DNA from: an uncultured Bacteroidia bacterium
GTDB lineage: Bacteria > Bacteroidota > Bacteroidia > Bacteroidales > Prolixibacteraceae
Direction of reading: 5' to 3'
DNA: 64,000 nt
NCBI GenBank assembly: GCA_903923905.1
Contig: CAIXZH010000024.1
Location: 1 to 64,000 of the forward strand
In this document: positions 34,389 through 44,568 of the stretch, piece after piece
How positions within the stretch are numbered: the stretch's first letter is position 1
Layout of the letters: each line of letters starts with the position of its first letter
Translations under genes and position numbers: made by a program
Notes under the pieces: model-generated
What the model was told of the DNA's origin: nothing
Databases searched by the model: none
Seen by the model: only the letters and a program-made list of their open reading frames with translations

Positions 34389-37316
34389 ATGATGACTTAT
34401 CGAAATTCAATATTATTTATTTGTTTACTATCCTTTGTTTTAAGTGGAGTCAGGCTCTTCGGAAAAGAAACTGATTTATTAAAGAATTCATTTGTTGCAC
34501 CTCCCGATTCTGCCAAACCCAGAGTTTATTGGTGGTGGCTTTTCAATCGGGTGGATAAGGAAGGGATCACACGTGATTTGGAAGAGTTTAAGGCGAAGGG
34601 GATCAGCGGGGTCAACCTGATCTGCACCGGCGGATATGCCGGCAAGACTCCACTCCTCGGTGTTGAATTCCTGGGAACCGAATGGCGCGAACTCTTTCGG
34701 CATGCCGTCCGGGAAGCAGCCAGGTTAAGGATTGAGATGGGCTTTAATCTGGCCGGAGGCTGGACGATGATGGGTCCATGGGTGACTCCTGATAACGCGA
34801 TGAAGAAGATTGTTCAGTCTGAATTAAAAGTCACCGGGCCGATAAAATTTTCCGGCAAATTAAAACAACCCGAAACCGTAGACGGCTATTACCATGATGT
34901 CTGGTTGCAGGCGTTCACCGTAGACAGGGAGAGCAAATTAATTGATAAAAAACCGATAATTGATTTGAGTGACAAGTTGAAACCGGATGGTGAATTCGCG
35001 TGGGACGTGCCTCCGGGACAATGGGTCGTATTACGCACCGGATACACTTTAACCGGTCACCCATGGAGTAAATGGCATGCCTATCCTGAAGGGGATACCT
35101 TCAAAGGGGGCGAAGGTTATGAGATTGACTACCTGAATACAGCTTCACTGGAAGATCATTTTAATCATCTGGGCAAGCTGGTTATCGAAGAGGCTAAAAA
35201 AGCAGGCGGGAAACTGGCCTATTTATGGTCTGACAGCTGGGAATGTGGCAAGCTCACCTGGACACAGGAATTTGCCAAACAGTTCCAAAGATTCCGCGGT
35301 TATGACCTTAAACCTTTCATGCCTGTTCTGGCAGGATATACAATCACCGATTCATTGGTCTCCAACCGGTTCCGTGAAGATTTTGACCGCACAATTCAGG
35401 ACTGTATTGCTGAGAATTTTTACGGTCAGTTCAATAAATTGTGTCATAAATATGGAATCAAGGTCGGCAATGAGGCAGGTGGACCAAATGATATTCCGCC
35501 CCAGGATGTATTGAAAAACCTCGGGCGGTGCGATATTCCATCCGGCGAATTTTGGGTGAATGGTCATTATCTTGCTTCAGGTGGTTACAATTCCGACCGG
35601 CATTTAAGGCTTAACCTCAAACAAACTGCCACAGCAGCCCACATCTACGGCTTGCGGCAGGCAGAAGCAGAATCCTTCACCCAACAGGAAAAGGACCGAA
35701 CACACTGGTCGCTGGGACCTTCAGATTTAAAGCCTTACGCAAACGACGCATTTTGCGAGGGGATCAATCGCGTAATGCTTCACCAGGCAACTTGCCAGCC
35801 CCCATCGGACGGAAAACCTGGATACGAATTTTGTGCAGGCCAGCATTTTACGCCAAACATCACGTGGTGGGAACAATCATCAGCATTCTTCAGCTACCTG
35901 TCACGCTGCCAGTTTATGCTGCAGCAGGGATTATTTGTTGGTGATGTCTGTTTCTACCTGGGCGAACGACCTCCAACTCTCGTGCCGCCAAAATATACGA
36001 TTCCCTCTTTGGGACCAGGATATGATTGCGATTATTGCAATGCTGAAGTTTTACTCACTCGAATGTCGGTCAATAATGGGCGGATCGTATTACCGGATGG
36101 AATGAGTTATCGGCTGTTAGTACTTCAAAATTGCACTTCCGAATCCCCGGAAATTTGCAGGCAGGTTAGCCGGTACCAAAAACTAACTGTTTCTCCCGTC
36201 CCTTCCAAAGCAATGTCATTGGAGGTTGTCTCTAAAATTCGGGAGCTGGTGCTCAATGGTGCCACCGTCGTCGGCTCTCCACCTGAATATTCTGCCGGAT
36301 TAAAAAACTACCCCCAATCCGATGAGCAGGTGCGTAAAATTGTTTCCGAACTTTGGGGTAACCTGGACGGAAAGAATCTTACCATGCGCCGCCTGGGCAA
36401 AGGACGCGTGATCTGGGGCAACCCCCCCCGCGAAATCCTTTCGGAAGACGGGGTGTTGCCGGATTTTTCCTTTGAAGGGCAAACCCTGCAACCCGAAAAA
36501 TTCGACTACATTCATAGGACTGTTAGGGATACTGAAATTTACTTTATTGCAAATCGGACTAACCAGCCTGAAACCACCGATTTCACATTTCGAGTGAGCG
36601 GAAAACAACCCGAAATCTGGGATCCGGTTACAGGTCAGACTCGCCAGTTAAATGATTTCCGGCCAACTAATGGTGGCACGACTTTGCCGTTGGAACTAGA
36701 CCGGTTTAGTTCCTATTTTATTGTGTTCCGTAAACCTGTATTAATTGATGACACCAATAAATCCGGGCAGAATTTCGCAACCTTTCAGCAACTGGCAGAA
36801 CTGGGTAACTCGTGGCAGGTCACCTTCGATTCCAATTGCGGTGGCCCAGGCGAAGTGGAATTTCCCAATCTTGCAAATTGGATCAACCGGCCTGAAGATG
36901 GAATCAAATATTACTCTGGAAAAGCAACTTACCGAAAAACATTTGATCTGATTCACCAGACTAATCCTGCAATAAAACCAGGAGAGCAGGGTGAGCGACT
37001 GTTTCTCGATCTCGGCAACGTGAAAAATGTAGCTGAAGTGCGGTTAAATGGTAAAAATCTCGGGATTCTTTGGTGCGATCCGTTTCGGGTAGAAATTACA
37101 AAGGCAATTAAAGCCAAAGTCAACATGCTGGAGATCGATGTGATCAATCTCTGGGCAAATCGCGTTGTCGGTGATCTCAACCTGCCCAAAGAAAAACGGT
37201 TCACCAAAACGCATGACTCCTTTCGATTCGATATGCTTCAATCAACTACACCACTTCTCGATTCGGGGTTGCTTGGACCAGTGCGAATATTAAGAATTAT
37301 CACAGGAACTAATTAG
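34389..37316 (+). CDS. GH106-like glycosyl hydrolase (paralog B)
   Basis: PPDSAKPRVYWWWLFNRVDKEGITRDLEEFKAKGISGVNLI; LWSDSWECGKLTWTQEFAKQFQRFRGYDLKPFMPVLAG; LFLDLGNVKNVAEVRLNGKNLGILWCDPFRVEIT. Confidence 0.85.
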   Translation: MMTYRNSILFICLLSFVLSGVRLFGKETDLLKNSFVAPPDSAKPRVYWWWLFNRVDKEGITRDLEEFKAKGISGVNLICTGGYAGKTPLLGVEFLGTEWRELFRHAVREAARLRIEMGFNLAGGWTMMGPWVTPDNAMKKIVQSELKVTGPIKFSGKLKQPETVDGYYHDVWLQAFTVDRESKLIDKKPIIDLSDKLKPDGEFAWDVPPGQWVVLRTGYTLTGHPWSKWHAYPEGDTFKGGEGYEIDYLNTASLEDHFNHLGKLVIEEAKKAGGKLAYLWSDSWECGKLTWTQEFAKQFQRFRGYDLKPFMPVLAGYTITDSLVSNRFREDFDRTIQDCIAENFYGQFNKLCHKYGIKVGNEAGGPNDIPPQDVLKNLGRCDIPSGEFWVNGHYLASGGYNSDRHLRLNLKQTATAAHIYGLRQAEAESFTQQEKDRTHWSLGPSDLKPYANDAFCEGINRVMLHQATCQPPSDGKPGYEFCAGQHFTPNITWWEQSSAFFSYLSRCQFMLQQGLFVGDVCFYLGERPPTLVPPKYTIPSLGPGYDCDYCNAEVLLTRMSVNNGRIVLPDGMSYRLLVLQNCTSESPEICRQVSRYQKLTVSPVPSKAMSLEVVSKIRELVLNGATVVGSPPEYSAGLKNYPQSDEQVRKIVSELWGNLDGKNLTMRRLGKGRVIWGNPPREILSEDGVLPDFSFEGQTLQPEKFDYIHRTVRDTEIYFIANRTNQPETTDFTFRVSGKQPEIWDPVTGQTRQLNDFRPTNGGTTLPLELDRFSSYFIVFRKPVLIDDTNKSGQNFATFQQLAELGNSWQVTFDSNCGGPGEVEFPNLANWINRPEDGIKYYSGKATYRKTFDLIHQTNPAIKPGEQGERLFLDLGNVKNVAEVRLNGKNLGILWCDPFRVEITKAIKAKVNMLEIDVINLWANRVVGDLNLPKEKRFTKTHDSFRFDMLQSTTPLLDSGLLGPVRILRIITGTN

Positions 37317-37343
37317 TTATGAATATTTTAAAGATGACTAAAA

Positions 37344-38588
37344 ATGAGAGAAGACATTTTAACCCATATTGACAATCCGAAGCAACTTGAAAAATTGTAT
37401 CGAGACAATAAGTTGGCTTTTAAATCAGCTTTCAATTTACTTTACCCCGAACTTACCGACCGTAAACTTGCAGACTATTGGGATGCGAGATTGAATTACG
37501 AAAATTTGGGAATCTACTGGGGCAGCAAGAATGAATTAACCTTTGTAATTATTGTTTCTTTGATAGCGGGAGTTATTGCAAAAATTCCTGCTTTATTTAA
37601 TATTAATAAAGAATTCTTTTATCAGAGAAATATGGGGTTTATCATTTTCCCAATATTGACGGCATACTTTATTTGGAGAAAGAGTCTTTCAATAAATAAA
37701 ACTGTCATTGCCGGAGTTATATTTTTGATTGCTGTAATTTTCATAAATCTTTTGCCTGCAGATAATAAAAGCGACACCTTGATTTTATCTTGTATTCACT
37801 TGCCAATTTTATTGTGGGCGGTTTTAGGGTTTGCATATATTGGAGATAACATAAAGAACTCCCAAAATAGACTCGACTTCCTAAGATACAATGGAGATTT
37901 AATAATAATGACCGGGCTCCTCGGGATTGCAGGAGGTATTCTGAGTGGAATCACAATTGGCCTTTTTTCTGTAATTGGTTTTAAAATTGAGGATTTTTAT
38001 TTTCAGTATATTGGTATATTCGGAGTTGCCGCATTGCCAATAGTGGCAACTTATATAACACAAACAAATCCTCAGTTGGTTAATAAGGTTTCACCAGTTA
38101 TTGCAAAAATATTTAGCCCCTTAGTTTTGATTATGCTCGTTGTTTATTTGGCAGCAATTTTGTTTGCCGGAAAGAACCCATACAAGGACAGAAATTTTTT
38201 AATGGTATTTAATGGTCTATTGGTCGGCGTCATGGCAATTATTTTATTTTCAGTTGCAGAAACATCTAAGAAAAACGAATACCGGACAGGTAGTTTTATT
38301 CTATTTGGATTATCAGTGGTGACCGCTATTGTAAACGGAATTGCCCTTTCTGCAATTTTATTTAGAATTTCAGAGTGGGGAATTACTCCAAATCGACTTG
38401 CGATTTTAGGAGTGAATATACTTATGCTGACAAATCTGTTAATCGTGACTTTCAAACTCTTTAAAAATGCTTCGAAAAAAGCAGTTATCAGTGAAGTTGA
38501 AAATTCTATATCAATGTTTCTTCCTATTTATATTTTATGGATAATTATTGTGATTTTTATTTTCCCCTTAATAAATAACTTTAAATGA
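37344..38588 (+). CDS. multi-pass membrane protein (DUF4153-like)
   Basis: 414 aa, about 11-12 hydrophobic segments, short cytosolic N-terminus (HIDNPKQLEKLYRDNKLAFKSAFNLLYPE). Confidence 0.65.
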   Translation: MREDILTHIDNPKQLEKLYRDNKLAFKSAFNLLYPELTDRKLADYWDARLNYENLGIYWGSKNELTFVIIVSLIAGVIAKIPALFNINKEFFYQRNMGFIIFPILTAYFIWRKSLSINKTVIAGVIFLIAVIFINLLPADNKSDTLILSCIHLPILLWAVLGFAYIGDNIKNSQNRLDFLRYNGDLIIMTGLLGIAGGILSGITIGLFSVIGFKIEDFYFQYIGIFGVAALPIVATYITQTNPQLVNKVSPVIAKIFSPLVLIMLVVYLAAILFAGKNPYKDRNFLMVFNGLLVGVMAIILFSVAETSKKNEYRTGSFILFGLSVVTAIVNGIALSAILFRISEWGITPNRLAILGVNILMLTNLLIVTFKLFKNASKKAVISEVENSISMFLPIYILWIIIVIFIFPLINNFK

Positions 38589-38606
38589 CGATAAAAAATA
38601 ATAATT

Positions 38607-40022
38607 ATGCAAACTAAAATAGGATTATTTGGAATTGGGCTGGATACCTACTGGCCGCAATTCGACGGGTTGCTTGACAAACTGAAAAAATATCAGGAAC
38701 AAATAAAAACCAGGATTACCGGATTTGGCGTTGAGGTGATTGATGCCGGAATGGTTGATAACCCGGTAAAAGCGAGGGAGGCAGCTGACTTTTTGAAAAG
38801 TTGCGATGTAGAAATTGTATTTCTGTATGTCTCTACCTATGCCCTCTCATCGACGGTCTTGCCTGTGGCGCAACGGTTGAAAATTCCAGTGGTTATTCTG
38901 AACTTACAACCTGTAGCAGAACTCGATTATGAAGCCTTCAACAAACTTGGCGATCGCGGTAAAATGACCGGCATCTGGCTCGAACATTGCCAGGCATGTT
39001 CTATTCCTGAGATAGCCAGCGTATTTAACCGCTCCGGGATTCAGTACGATATCATCACGGGATACCTGAAGGATGAAGAGGCTTGGCAGGAGATCAAAAA
39101 TTGGACAGAAGCGGCACGTGTTTCCATTTCCATACGAAATAACAGGTTAGGCGTTTTGGGACATTATTATGGTGGCATGCTTGATGTGTATACCGATCTG
39201 ACCAGGCAAACTGCAGTATTTGGAACTCATATCGAATTGCTCGAAATGTGTGAACTGAAAAAATACCGGGATGAAACCACTACTTCAGAGGTTCTGGCTA
39301 AAATTACCGAATTTAATGCCGCTTTTGAGGTAGACCCGGAATGTGACGACTCTGAAATAGTGCGAGCGGCAAAAACCTCTATAGCATTGGATAAGCTTGT
39401 TGACAAGCATAATCTAGGTTCAATGGCTTACTATTATGAAGGGGAATCAGGAAATGATTATGAAAATATTGTGACTTCAGTGATTGCCGGCAATACCTTG
39501 CTAACAGGAAAGAATATCCCTATTGCGGGTGAGTGCGAGGTTAAAAACGCCCAGGCCATGAAAATCATGGCAGAATTCGGAGCAGGCGGTTCATTTTCAG
39601 AATTTTACCTGATGGATTTTAAGGATGATGTGGTAATGCTTGGCCACGATGGCCCGGCTCATTTTGCGATTGCAGAAGGTCAGGTAAAACTGGTTCCGCT
39701 ACCTATTTATCATGGGAAACCAGGGAAAGGCTTGTCTATCCAAATGTCTGTAAAACAAGGACCTGTAACTTTATTATCCGTTGTCGAAGGAAAGGATGGA
39801 TTGTTTTTGCTGGTTGCAGAAGGTGATTCTGTTCACGGACCTATTCTCGAAATCGGGAATACCAACAGCCGGTACCGTTTTTTAACTGGAGCAAAAAAAT
39901 TCATGAATGACTGGTCAAAACAAGGACCAGCTCATCACTGTGCCATAGGTGTTGGTCATATCGCTGGGAAGATCCAAAAACTAGGCCTGATACTTGGCAT
40001 AAATGTTGTACAAATCTGCTAA
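38607..40022 (+). CDS. L-fucose/L-arabinose isomerase family protein
   Basis: IGLFGIGLDTYWPQFDGLLDKLKKYQEQIKTRI...VEIVFLYVSTYALSSTVLPVAQRLKIPVVILNLQP; metal-site-like E and H residues (YEGESGNDYENIVTS, MLGHDGPAHFAIAEG). Confidence 0.82.
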   Translation: MQTKIGLFGIGLDTYWPQFDGLLDKLKKYQEQIKTRITGFGVEVIDAGMVDNPVKAREAADFLKSCDVEIVFLYVSTYALSSTVLPVAQRLKIPVVILNLQPVAELDYEAFNKLGDRGKMTGIWLEHCQACSIPEIASVFNRSGIQYDIITGYLKDEEAWQEIKNWTEAARVSISIRNNRLGVLGHYYGGMLDVYTDLTRQTAVFGTHIELLEMCELKKYRDETTTSEVLAKITEFNAAFEVDPECDDSEIVRAAKTSIALDKLVDKHNLGSMAYYYEGESGNDYENIVTSVIAGNTLLTGKNIPIAGECEVKNAQAMKIMAEFGAGGSFSEFYLMDFKDDVVMLGHDGPAHFAIAEGQVKLVPLPIYHGKPGKGLSIQMSVKQGPVTLLSVVEGKDGLFLLVAEGDSVHGPILEIGNTNSRYRFLTGAKKFMNDWSKQGPAHHCAIGVGHIAGKIQKLGLILGINVVQIC

Positions 40023-40132
40023 CTGAAAATATGATGGGTCCATCTCATTTTTAATATTTCATTTTGAAATTATAATATCTTTACCCGAACAATACCAACC
40101 ATGGACATAAAAACTGTTTAATCAGAGATAAC

Positions 40133-43100
40133 ATGAAAAAGTTTGATTTAATCAGGTCAACAGGACTAATTCTATTGATAATAGTTGCCTTCGGATGTAA
40201 AAAGAAACCTGTATCAGAAAGGATTCAGTCCTATACTGAGTTTAGAGATCAATTTGCCGATCCTCCTTCAGATTACCGCACTGCTCCACTCTGGGATTGG
40301 AACGATAAAATTTCTGAAGAAGGGATTGATTTTCATATGAAAAAATTCAAAGAGGGGGGATTAGGTGGTGTGTTTATCCATCCCAGACCAGGATTAATTA
40401 CCGAATATATCTCAGAGGACTGGAACCATCTTTTTGATTACACTGTCCGAAAAGGGAAAGAATTGGGGATGAAAGTCTGGATTTACGACGAAGATTCCTA
40501 TCCCAGTGGTTTTGCAGGCGGGCATGTGCCTGCACAGATGCCAGAATCTTATAATCGTGGTACTGGTTTGGGATGTGAAAGACAGGAGGTGTTTAAACCG
40601 GATGCCGCCAAATATGACATTATCTTAAAATTGGTAAACAAACAATTCGTTGATATCACTTCTCAGAAAGAAGCTTATACCGGCACAAAGGGGGTATTTT
40701 ATCTCTTTTATAAAACCTACGGTTCTAAATCATACTGGTATGGGAATTTTCCGTATGTAGATTTGATTCAAAAAGGGGTGACTCAAAAATTCATTGAAAT
40801 TACCATGAAGGGTTACGAAAAATACGACAAGGATGAATTTGGAAAAACTTTAATGGGAATATTCTCTGATGAGCCAAATCTGGAGGCTGCCATGGGACCC
40901 AAGACCGCCCTGCGATGGACTTCTGACCTGTTCCCTGAATTTGAAAAAAGGTGGGGATATGATCTGAAAATCAATCTGCCTTCGATTGTTGATCAGATTG
41001 GGAACTGGCGGAAGGTGCGGCACGATTATTACGAATTACTCTGTGAAATGTTTGCTGATCGCTGGTCCCATACCTATAGCAAATATTGTGAAGCAAACGG
41101 ACTAAAATTGACCGGACACTATTGGGAACATGGCTGGCCTATGCCTACCGATGGCTTTGACGAAGCTTCCTGTTATCTGTTTCAACAACAACCAGGAGTA
41201 GATATGCTTGGAAATGAATACACTCCCAAAGGACTGGGCGGTCAGTTTGGCAACACACGGGCAATTCGCGAATTGCAAAGCACCGCAAATCAGGCAGGAC
41301 ACCAACGAACATTAAGCGAAACATACGGAGGAGCTGGCTGGGAGATTCCTTTCGCAAATCTCAAGAAACTTGTTGACTGGGAAGTTGTTCTGGGAGTAAA
41401 TTTTGTCAATCAGCATTTAGCGTATTACACCCTAAAAGGGGTCCGGAAATTTGATTATCCTCCATCCTTTACCTACCACGAACCCTGGTGGGAAAACTAC
41501 AAAGTAATGGGCGATTATATCGGACGGATTTCAATGGCTACCGCATCAGGAGAACAAATTAATAAATCTTTGGTACTTCAGCCTAATACAACTTCATGGA
41601 TGTATTTCTCCCGAAAGGATAAGAATCTTATGCCCGATTCAATTAAGAAAAGCTTCAAGTCATTTGTGTATGAGCTGGAACGTAACCATTATGAATATGA
41701 CCTGGGCTCTGAAAATGTGATCAAATCAATCGGTTCGGTAAAAAATGGCAAATTTATCGTCGGAAAACGCACCTATGAGCTGGTAGTGATTCCTGAATCC
41801 ATGCAAAATATTGATAAAGAAACTTATACCATGCTTAAAGAATATTTGTCGCAGGGAGGGAAAGTGCTATCTTTTGCCAAGGAGATCCCCTACCTCGATG
41901 GCAATGAGTCTCTTGATTTAAATGATTTAAAGAAAACCTACTCCGGTCAATGGACCTTGGCTCAAAAAACAGATGAACAAGCAGTGAAGAGTCTGTTTTC
42001 ATTGCCAGATTTCTCGCTGCAGGAATCAATCCCGGTAAAGGGGGAACTCTATTATCAACGCCGGATTATGTCGGACGGACAACTTCTGTTTCTGGTCAAC
42101 TCCGATACCGCTCAAACTGCCATTGCAAAAATAAATGCTAAAGGGAGAAGTCTGATTAAAATGGATTTAATCACCGGAGAATGTTTTAAAGTACCGGCCA
42201 GAGCCGGAAGAGGTCAGCTCTCTTTTGAAATTTCACTGCCTCCAATTGGAAGTGCGCTTTACTTTTTATCAAATAACCGCCTAAGCGGAACTCTTTTACC
42301 AGCTCCGGGTAACGATGAACAACCGGTTACTGGTTCAGAAATCAAAGTTCACCCCGAGAGTGAAAATGTGTTGGTCCTTGATTATCTCGACCTGAAGACC
42401 ACGAAACTTGATCTAAAGGAAACCTATTTTATGAAAGCGTTACACCAATTGTTCGACAGTAACGGATTTGCCATGGGAGACCCCTGGCAGCATAAAATTC
42501 AATATAAACAGGAATATGTTGCTCTCGATACCTTCAAAACCAATTCCGGTTTTGAGGTGAATTACCATTTTTCAATTGGAGAAAATGCAGATGCTCAAAC
42601 GATGAGTAAACTTTCAGCAGTAGTCGAAAGGCCCGAACTTTGGGATGTCCTGGTTAATGGAGAAAAGGTTGAAAAGAGTGATGAATGGTGGATTGACCGT
42701 GAGTTCTTCAAATTCCCCATCGGTGAAAAAGTCAGAAAAGGCTCAAACGTGCTGACGTTACGAGCCCCCAAAATGTCGGTCTATGCCGAATTGATGCCGG
42801 CTTATATTGTGGGAGATTTTGTGCTGAATCCTCACAAACAAGGGTTTGAAATTTCGTCGGGAACCATATCCGGACTAGGCTCTTGGAAATCAATGGGATA
42901 TCCGTTTTATGCCCAGAAAGTTTCCTATACCGAAAACTTTAACGCGACAAAGAACAGAGAGCAAATCAAGGTTAGACTGAACAAATGGAACGGTGTTTTA
43001 ACCGAGATTTATGTGAATGACAAGAAAACCGGAATCATTGCCTATCCACCATATGAATTAAATATCAGCAAATTTATCGATATTGGAAAGAATGAGATTT

Positions 43101-43279
43101 CGGTAAAAGTGATCGGTAGCTTAAAAAATACCTTCGGCTATTTCTATAAGGACAACCACCGATGGATTAATGGTCCTGGAGATTGGGATACAGCCCCGGA
43201 AAATATTCCCGGGATAGGACAATATTTTCTGATGGATTATGGTCTGACCCAACCATTCAGTCTGATCCGCATGGATTAA
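40133..43279 (+). CDS. GH106-like / large glycosyl hydrolase lipoprotein (paralog C)
   Basis: Lipobox VAFGC; FADPPSDYRTAPLWDWNDKISEEGIDFHMKKFKEGGLGGVFIHPRPGLITEYISEDW; LMGIFSDEPNLEA; sugar-binding C-terminus. Confidence 0.78.
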   Translation: MKKFDLIRSTGLILLIIVAFGCKKKPVSERIQSYTEFRDQFADPPSDYRTAPLWDWNDKISEEGIDFHMKKFKEGGLGGVFIHPRPGLITEYISEDWNHLFDYTVRKGKELGMKVWIYDEDSYPSGFAGGHVPAQMPESYNRGTGLGCERQEVFKPDAAKYDIILKLVNKQFVDITSQKEAYTGTKGVFYLFYKTYGSKSYWYGNFPYVDLIQKGVTQKFIEITMKGYEKYDKDEFGKTLMGIFSDEPNLEAAMGPKTALRWTSDLFPEFEKRWGYDLKINLPSIVDQIGNWRKVRHDYYELLCEMFADRWSHTYSKYCEANGLKLTGHYWEHGWPMPTDGFDEASCYLFQQQPGVDMLGNEYTPKGLGGQFGNTRAIRELQSTANQAGHQRTLSETYGGAGWEIPFANLKKLVDWEVVLGVNFVNQHLAYYTLKGVRKFDYPPSFTYHEPWWENYKVMGDYIGRISMATASGEQINKSLVLQPNTTSWMYFSRKDKNLMPDSIKKSFKSFVYELERNHYEYDLGSENVIKSIGSVKNGKFIVGKRTYELVVIPESMQNIDKETYTMLKEYLSQGGKVLSFAKEIPYLDGNESLDLNDLKKTYSGQWTLAQKTDEQAVKSLFSLPDFSLQESIPVKGELYYQRRIMSDGQLLFLVNSDTAQTAIAKINAKGRSLIKMDLITGECFKVPARAGRGQLSFEISLPPIGSALYFLSNNRLSGTLLPAPGNDEQPVTGSEIKVHPESENVLVLDYLDLKTTKLDLKETYFMKALHQLFDSNGFAMGDPWQHKIQYKQEYVALDTFKTNSGFEVNYHFSIGENADAQTMSKLSAVVERPELWDVLVNGEKVEKSDEWWIDREFFKFPIGEKVRKGSNVLTLRAPKMSVYAELMPAYIVGDFVLNPHKQGFEISSGTISGLGSWKSMGYPFYAQKVSYTENFNATKNREQIKVRLNKWNGVLTEIYVNDKKTGIIAYPPYELNISKFIDIGKNEISVKVIGSLKNTFGYFYKDNHRWINGPGDWDTAPENIPGIGQYFLMDYGLTQPFSLIRMD

Positions 43280-43318
43280 ATATCTATTTTTAAATTCAAT
43301 AATCTAATAATCATTACT

Positions 43319-44257
43319 ATGCATCAAATTAAAATGAATTTAGCAAAAACCGGTACACGGCTTTCTGTTGGAAGGTCCATGACCTTTCTTGCTTTTATCT
43401 TCTTGAGCCTTCAACCTTCTTTTGCGGCATCCGGAAAGCCAAGCTCAAAAATCGGCGGTGTTCAGGTAGGGACAATTACCTACAGCTATCGAAGCATGCC
43501 GGATCAAACTATTTCGGGAATACTCAACTATTCCATACAATCGGGATTAAGCTCAGTTGAGCTGATGGGTGGCGCAGTTGAAGAATATGCAGGTATTCCA
43601 CAGGTTAAAGACCCTGAAGTGATCAAGAAGTGGCGTTCAACTGTTTCAATGGCTAAATTTAAGGAGATTCGTAAGATGTTCAATGACAAAGGGGTAAAGA
43701 TTAATATTCTAAAACTTGGAGACAAAGGTTGGTCTGATCCGGAAATTGATTATGCATTTAATGCAGCTAAAACCTTAGGCGCTATTGGAATTACCATGGA
43801 GATTTCCGAAGAAGCAGCCAAACGGATGGAACCATTTGCAGAAAAACATAACCTTTATGCCATCTTCCACAACCATGGTCAGCCCGGTGATCCGAATTTC
43901 AGCTTTGATAAAGTCCTGGCGCTTGGTTCTCATCTTAGACTTAATCTTGACTGTGGCCACTATTTTGGCGCCACTGGATTGGATCCTACCCTGATAATCG
44001 AACGGCTGCATAATCGTATTGTAAGTCTCCATTTAAAAGACAAGACAAGTCCAAAAGCTTCAGATCCCAATAAAAACCAGGTATGGGGTCAGGGGGAAAC
44101 TCCGCTTGCAAAAATCCTGCAACTGGTCCAAAAAAAGAAATACCCGATTGAATGCGATATCGAACTAGAATACACAGTTCCTGAGGGTTCAGATGCAGTA
44201 AAAGAAGTGGCCAAATGTTTTGAGTATTGCCGGACCGCACTTACCCATAAAAAGTAG
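43319..44257 (+). CDS. sugar phosphate isomerase/epimerase family protein (xylose-isomerase-like TIM barrel), exported
   Basis: N-terminal hydrophobic signal (MTFLAFIFLSLQPSFAASG); GLSSVELMGGAVEEYAG, YAIFHNHGQPG, LRLNLDCGHYFGATGLDP, IVSLHLKDKT, ECDIELEY. Confidence 0.87.
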   Translation: MHQIKMNLAKTGTRLSVGRSMTFLAFIFLSLQPSFAASGKPSSKIGGVQVGTITYSYRSMPDQTISGILNYSIQSGLSSVELMGGAVEEYAGIPQVKDPEVIKKWRSTVSMAKFKEIRKMFNDKGVKINILKLGDKGWSDPEIDYAFNAAKTLGAIGITMEISEEAAKRMEPFAEKHNLYAIFHNHGQPGDPNFSFDKVLALGSHLRLNLDCGHYFGATGLDPTLIIERLHNRIVSLHLKDKTSPKASDPNKNQVWGQGETPLAKILQLVQKKKYPIECDIELEYTVPEGSDAVKEVAKCFEYCRTALTHKK

Positions 44258-44427
44258 TAAGGATGTCATAATCGCTACTGGCTATTAGCTTCTTGCAGCT
44301 GGCAGTTCACGGCAAAGAGGATATTAAATTTTTCATAGTTTAAGATATGCCAATGATGAGAGACATAAAGAGATATTTTGCACTTTGAACGCGGCTGCAT
44401 AATAATTTAATATTTTAATTATTTGAT

Positions 44428-44478
44428 ATCCAATTCTATTACTTCAAACCCGCTGGGTTTGAAGTAATAGAATTGGAT
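44428..44478. repeat. perfect 24-bp inverted repeat with 3-nt loop
   Basis: ATCCAATTCTATTACTTCAAACCC-GCT-GGGTTTGAAGTAATAGAATTGGAT. Confidence 0.95.
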
Positions 44479-44568
44479 AAGGAGAGGTGATAAAAGTTAA
44501 TAAAGCAAACCAATAAGGGTATCAATTAGATCGGCGAGTAACCAATAACACAAATTAAATTATTGATA

